A model generated the notes under the pieces. It was not told the DNA's origin. It saw nothing but the letters and a program-made list of their open reading frames with translations, and did no database searches. The translations under genes were made by a program, and so were the position numbers. A stretch of 23,927 nt of DNA. Source: Melampsora larici-populina 98AG31. Lineage: Eukaryota; Basidiomycota; Pucciniomycetes; Pucciniales; Melampsoraceae. Positions 19,539 through 23,927 of the stretch are shown piece by piece (position 1 is the stretch's first letter; each line of letters opens with the position of its first letter). The DNA is taken from assembly GCF_000204055.1 (NCBI RefSeq), contig NW_006768798.1, positions 576,839-600,765 of the forward strand. Reading direction: 5' to 3'.

Positions 19539-20860
19539 ATGCCATCAAACAAAAAGAATCATCAAATCAGTTCAAATAGCAAATCAAACAAGAATACCCA
19601 ATCGTCAACAACAACAACAACAACCCCAACTACAAACATCCAATCAACCACCAAAAGAAGTTCATTACCAATCACTAAATATTTCTCAATCGTACCACTT
19701 CATCTTTTATTCACCTTTTATTCAATTCATATCTTACCATCTCAATCATTATTAACAAGTACAACAACACACTCAAATCCAACAGAAAAATCAATCAATT
19801 TAAAGAATTTTAAATGGTTTGAACCTTTAATTGAAAACCCGATCAGATCATTAAGTTTTATAAATTTAGGTTTATTATTTGTTCAAATATGGTTTGCTAG
19901 TTCATTAAGAAATTGGAAAAGGAATAGTACTACGATTAGAAAGAATGATAGTAGTAATACTGATTCAAATTCGAATGAAAACAAAAGGAAAAAGAAGTTG
20001 GGTTTAGAGGTTTTTTGGAAAGTTTTTGATGATGTTAAGAATAAGAGATTTGACCCTGTGGCTAGGAGAACGATTTTAGAATTAATAATTGTAAGTGATC
20101 ATCAGTTTTTTGCATCTTTCTTTTCAGGCCAAGACAAACGAAACTTAAGACTTATTTTCTATTATTATTTCTTTTTCGTACGGGGGGGTTTTTGAAGCCA
20201 ATACAAGATGCATTAATTATAACGATTTTATTTTCATTTATTATTCATTTGATGATCATTTTAATTGGAGCTCCGATTTTGAAAAACGTCATCAAAACTT
20301 ATGGTTTATCTTTAATGATTTCGATTTTATCTATCTTACCTTCTGCACTGGTGATTGGTTGGAATCAAGGTCGTGAAAAGATGACTTGGATTCGAATCTT
20401 TTCTGAATTTGAGTTGAGTGGATTATTTTCATTTTGGTTTTTGGTTAATGAGATCAAAAAAAAAAGTTAAGTATGAAAGGAGAATTAATGAAGGTTTTTC
20501 TTCGATTGTTTTTGTTTTCTTTCTTGGTTTCTGTAGACCTAAAAATGAATTAGAAATCGTTTTGATGTGGCCAGCTATTGGAACTTGTATAGGTACTTGG
20601 TTAGGAGGAATTCCAATTCCATTAGATTGGGATAGACAATGGCAGGTCAGTCAAACCCCCCCAAAAAAACAAATCTTTTCACTCTATTTTATAAAGAAAT
20701 CCAATTTCATTCAAATACTCAGATTTTGTGATTTTGTTTTTGTTTGTTGGAAAAAAAGACATGGCCAATTACTTGTGTTTTTGGTGCTTCTATTGGTCAT
20801 TTTTTGGGTACAGTGATAGCTATGGTATTAGTTGCAATCAGAGCACCCCTGACCAATTGA
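19539..20860 (+). CDS. GPI11: GPI ethanolamine-phosphate transferase subunit, PIG-F/GPI11 (4 exons)
   Basis: PIG-F/GPI11 is a multi-pass ER membrane protein that partners the enzymes adding ethanolamine phosphate to mannoses of the GPI anchor precursor. Exons: 19539-20090, 20198-20412, 20537-20645, 20759-20860; introns 107, 124 and 113 bp; phases match; 325 residues. After a low-complexity Ser/Thr/Asn head (~45 residues), hydrophobic segments appear (PLHLLFTFYSIHIL; LSFINLGLLFVQIW; ALIITILFSFIIHLMIILIG; a further one after TYGLSL; two near the end). The family signature is GTWLGGIPIPLDWDRQWQ continuing across the last intron into TWPIT. Intron 2 uses donor GTTGAG, like intron 8 of the oxidase gene. 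The length is near the upper end for fungal homologues because of the head and a charged loop (about 125-155). Confidence 0.9.
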
Positions 20861-21244
20861 TCTGAATCAGACAAAAACATCTTTCAATTTGATTCATGGT
20901 GGGTTATGTGATCTATGGTTTGATTCGATACAACTTTTCTCTTTAATTCCTGACACCTAGGAAAGAAGTTGATACAATACCATTAATGTTGTGATATTTT
21001 TCATGTTCTCTTGGACTATCATGGGCCAAGAAGTAGATATTGAGAAAGTTTCACTTATCCGCAGTTTAGACTTACATATCCTATTTCTTTTCAGACCTAG
21101 GTTGAGATAGGGACTACAGGGACAACATATTATATCGTGGAATCAAGTGGATCATCTAATATCTAAATTAAATACACTTCGTCATGTTGCTAAATGCAGA
21201 AGATCTCATGAAAATTCCTTGAAATGTGTGATAAACCAATATGG
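20861..21244. other. 3' flank of GPI11, no gene seen
   Basis: AT-rich sequence with no supported open frame. The first part is the probable 3' untranslated region. CCTAGG occurs twice (about 20957 and 21096) without clear meaning. Confidence 0.5.
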
Positions 21245-21252
21245 TTTGGAGT

Positions 21253-21538
21253 TCACGCTCACACCTGGCACCTTTTCTGTGGCCCAGGGCATGGCCAGGG
21301 CTGTGGCCTTGCATGGTGTGGCCCAGTGTGGCCTTCCATTAAAACAACCTCAATATCCTCATTTTTAGTTGCTACTCCCTGCTTAAGACAATCTTTAGGG
21401 AGGGCTTAACTGGATTTAATGCCCTTTGAAGGCCAGGAAGGGGTCAGGGTGAGTGCCATGGCGTGGCCTAAGCCCTGGCCCTGGTCATGTGCCCCTCCAG
21501 GGCGCCTTGTGGCTTTGTGGCACCGGGTGTGAGCGTGA
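21253..21538. mobile_element. 286-bp MITE with 13-bp TIRs and 8-bp target duplication (hAT-like)
   Basis: The ends are perfect 13-bp inverted repeats, TCACGCTCACACC (21253-21265) and GGTGTGAGCGTGA (21526-21538), with partial pairing further in (CTGGCACC against GGCACCGG). The 8 bases TTTGGAGT flank it on both sides (21245-21252 and 21539-21546), an exact target duplication of the length made by hAT transposases. The interior is GC-rich with many GGCC-containing words (GTGGCC, CATGGCC, CCTGGCCC), in contrast to AT-rich flanks. It has no coding capacity, so it needs a transposase from elsewhere. The intact duplication indicates fairly recent insertion. Confidence 0.9.
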
Positions 21539-21546
21539 TTTGGAGT

Positions 21547-22142
21547 ACATAAATTCATTCAGGTCATTTGTGTATTTCATTGACATATTTGATATTCTTT
21601 ATCTAAGCCTTGTTTCATGAAGTTTTCTGGCTGGGTTCTTTTGGGATTGTGTTTTTGAGTGTTGTGTTCAATTTGATTTTTCAGACCCCTTATAAAACAT
21701 TAAACAATTGACAGTTTTTTTGTGGTAAGGCCTGGTAGGACACATTGCAAAAGTGGACCCAGGCTTTGAAAAATCAATTCACAGACTCTGAAATAGAATT
21801 TGACACTCTATGATGTGTATCTGTACTGTTGTATCTAGATTCTCACCAAACAGATCATTGATAGATCTATGTACATGTGAATAGCTTCCGATTATTAGTA
21901 GTTTTAACTTCTCATGTGCTATGTACTTTTCTCAAACCATGTTTCACCATCTCATGTGCTGTGAACACTCAAAATTCAGAAGCACTTTTTGGATCTTCAA
22001 TTTCCCTGTAACCTGCAAGCTCTTCCAATATAATTTCTGTCCTTTAAACAATTATATCCTCAAATTAATTGAAAGCTTGATTTTCATTTCTTATTGCATA
22101 CCTTGCATTATGGACTGTTCAGCCTCATCAAGTGAGATCTAA
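21547..22142. other. AT-rich stretch between two MITEs
   Basis: No convincing gene. A plus-strand open frame near 21921-22142 is short and without recognisable motif. Just left of 22143, another frame (reading LALWTVQPHQVRSN) is open into the insertion site of the next MITE. Confidence 0.4.
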
Positions 22143-22144
22143 TA

Positions 22145-22629
22145 GGGGTTGGGCAAAAAACCAACCAACCAGTTTCCAAACCCTGTTCAATTGCAGTTCA
22201 AATTTTTGGGAACGCTTAAGAGATGGCTCAAAATTAATATCAAAGCCACACAAAACCAAAAAACATTTTTAGCCATCTTTTGCTTTCCAAAAATGTTGAC
22301 TGGTATGATTGGTTTTGTGATCACGCCACCGCTTTAACCGTTCAAAAGCTCTTACAGGGAAAGCAATTTGTGGCGCCACAAGCCTTGCAAACACCCTTTT
22401 TGCACCTTTAACAGATCCGTGAAAGGTGCGAAAACTTGCCCCAGGTCTTCAAGCTGAGCTATTGGTGGGGCTGGAGGAGAAAAAGCAGACCCAAAGACTG
22501 ACTTTGGGTCTCTTTGGGTAACCCGGCACAGAAACAGGTTTGTGAAACCTGCACCCAGTTGATTTTGGCCATCTTTGGCTTTAATTCTCAAGGGCGCAAA
22601 ACCGGTTGGTCAGTTTTTTGCCCAACCCC
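22145..22629. mobile_element. 485-bp MITE with TA target site (Tc1/mariner-like)
   Basis: The ends are inverted repeats. The first 17 bases, GGGGTTGGGCAAAAAAC, are identical on both sides, and similarity continues for about 20 more bases with mismatches (CCAACC, GGTTT, CCCT). TA lies directly outside each end (22143-22144, 22630-22631), consistent with a TA target duplication. Internal perfect hairpins: GCACCTTT/AAAGGTGC (22402-22429), AGACCCAAAG/CTTTGGGTCT (22487-22511), CAGGTTT/AAACCTG (22535-22551). No transposase is encoded; short open frames inside are chance. Confidence 0.8.
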
Positions 22630-22631
22630 TA

Positions 22632-23491
22632 TTGGTGCAACTGATCATCTTTATCAAGGTTTCATACAGGGATTTGATAATGGAATTCCATATAAACTTT
22701 CAACCTTAGAACACATAAATCTTCAGCTAGATTCTGATTCTCAGCCACACAATATACAAGACTCAATAGATGACCTTGGACATCATGATCAATCCAATTT
22801 TCACCACTCATTATGAGAAAACTAAATTATTGCATCAGGAATGCTCAAGGGATTCTTGAGTCATTAAAATCATGATTCATTTTACAACAATTGGTCACAA
22901 TCAATTACATATCATGGTCAAGAAGGAGATGCATTCAAATACAAAGCCCACCATTGAATTGGAACATCCAATCATTACACCATTGATACAATTGATTTCA
23001 TGGTCTCTACACCTTTCATGTTACCTGAACTCTCTATATACACCACAAGGACACTTGGATACGTTCAGGATGTCCTCTTTTCTTGCAGAGGGCAAGACAT
23101 CCTGACACGGTCTCCTGCAAGGCTTCCATTGGATATCCCCCTCAGATACCATCACGGAGTGTTTCAAGATGTGCTTGGACTGAGGACACCACCATGGCAT
23201 CCAAAGGATGAAGTGAGGATGTCCCACCTCAGGGTCATCTCAATGATGGAAAAAAATGTCCAATATCAAGAGGCTGCTCAGAAGAGAGCAGTGTATATAT
23301 TTGCAGCTATCCTTGATCCTTACCTCAAAGTCTATGTGGTCAAAGCATCAACCATGGAATTGCTTGCTTGTGCAACTGTCAATCTAGTCACACTATGTCA
23401 AACTGCAAGTTTACCGCTGAGTTTAGAAAATTGGGAAAACATAGAAAATTATAGAGAAGCTGGACAGGGTCAGAGCAATATGAAAAAATAA
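22632..23491 (+). pseudogene. decayed coding sequence, possibly transposase-derived
   Basis: Right of the MITE a plus-strand frame is open to a TGA at 22814-22816 (GATDHLYQGFIQGFDNGIPY). A second segment at 23000-23491 carries KRAVYIFAAILDPYLKVYVV, which faintly recalls the region before the dimerisation domain of hAT transposases, where an ILxP-K pattern occurs. Frames between them contain stops. No start, no catalytic residues and no splice model could be supported. The hAT link is a guess; other transposon or lineage-specific origin is equally possible. Confidence 0.3.
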
Positions 23492-23927
23492 TGGTTGAGG
23501 CCTGTGGTATATTCAAATCATCTTGCATATTTTTTCATATCTCTAAGGATTTTACTAAAAGCAGCCCCCCCTTGTGAGGGTTGACCACCCCCTTTTAGCC
23601 CAGGAAACAAAAACTATGATTGTATAATACAGATGTGGGATGGGAAGGGGGCAGTCTTGGACCGTCTAAAATCCAGGTGAATTGAAACCACAATGTGAAC
23701 CCTCATATAGGGCAAAAAAGGTGATTCACCAGCTACAAATGGACATCATCCCGATAGCTGCAAGGCTATGTTTGTATTGTGGAGGAATGGGGCTATGCAA
23801 ACAAAACAAAACATGACAGAAATTTTGAGAAGTTTCAGCAAATTGAGATTAAGATGACCCTTTCTCTCCCTTTCCTTCCTTGAAGCTGAGGAACAACAGC
23901 ACTGAAATGCTGAGGCACTAATCACAA
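23492..23927. other. non-coding right end of the window
   Basis: No supported gene. There is a C-rich patch near 23564-23592 (CCCCCCCTTGTGAGGG) and a G-rich patch near 23640-23655. No inverted ends were recognised. Confidence 0.4.

Noticed and set aside
20418..20816. Open frame overlapping the end of GPI11
   Set aside because: It reads through GPI11 introns 2 and 3; only the spliced frame gives the family signature.
9597..20860. A functional gene cluster or new defence system
   Set aside because: The four genes belong to unrelated conserved pathways and their adjacency gives no evidence of joint function.
22352..22591. Minus-strand open frame inside the 485-bp MITE
   Set aside because: It spans hairpins of a non-coding element; no transposase motif.

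Overview
This looks like nuclear DNA of a basidiomycete fungus, most probably a rust (Pucciniales, Melampsora-like). That assignment is inference. It rests on AT-rich sequence, genes broken by many short introns (52-124 bp) with GT...AG ends, protein families typical of fungi, and a high density of retrotransposon and MITE-like sequence. No bacterial operon, CRISPR array, rRNA or convincing tRNA was seen.

Layout. 1-3812: 3' part of a Ty1/copia retrotransposon with an intact pol frame (protease, integrase, reverse transcriptase, RNase H), a polypurine tract and a 3' LTR whose end carries a 68-bp tandem duplication. 3815-4681: a tyrosine recombinase gene with all six catalytic residues. Its 5' end is missing exactly where the copia element stops, so the retrotransposon probably sits inside it. 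4682-5749: a hairpin-rich stretch, then nothing coding. 5750-7173: minus-strand gene remnants, including one unrecognised spliced pair of exons. 7174-9190: accessory DNA with a 629-bp foldback MITE, an array of four CCGAGG hairpins, an LTR-like segment and further inverted repeats.

9597-20860 is a conserved gene block. It holds, in order: a secreted FAD-linked oxidase of the berberine-bridge/glucooligosaccharide oxidase type (minus, 9 exons); a 1061-residue superfamily 1 RNA helicase related to SDE3/MOV10 (minus, 5 exons); glutamate-5-semialdehyde dehydrogenase, the second proline biosynthesis enzyme (plus, 4 exons); and the GPI-anchor ethanolamine-phosphate transferase subunit GPI11/PIG-F (plus, 4 exons). 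The exon models were built by hand; reading phase matches at every junction and each total is a multiple of three. The helicase and proline genes diverge from a shared promoter region of about 600 bp. These four genes act in unrelated pathways, so no joint system is implied.

20861-23927 returns to transposon-rich DNA. It holds a 286-bp MITE with perfect 13-bp terminal inverted repeats and an exact 8-bp target duplication (hAT-like), a 485-bp MITE with a TA target site and internal hairpins, and a decayed open frame that may come from a DNA transposase.

The strongest points for a second look are the recombinase gene cut by copia, the two or three well-delimited MITEs, the CCGAGG hairpin array, and an in-frame TAG (or very short intron) in the oxidase gene. 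I did not find a clearly new multi-gene system.
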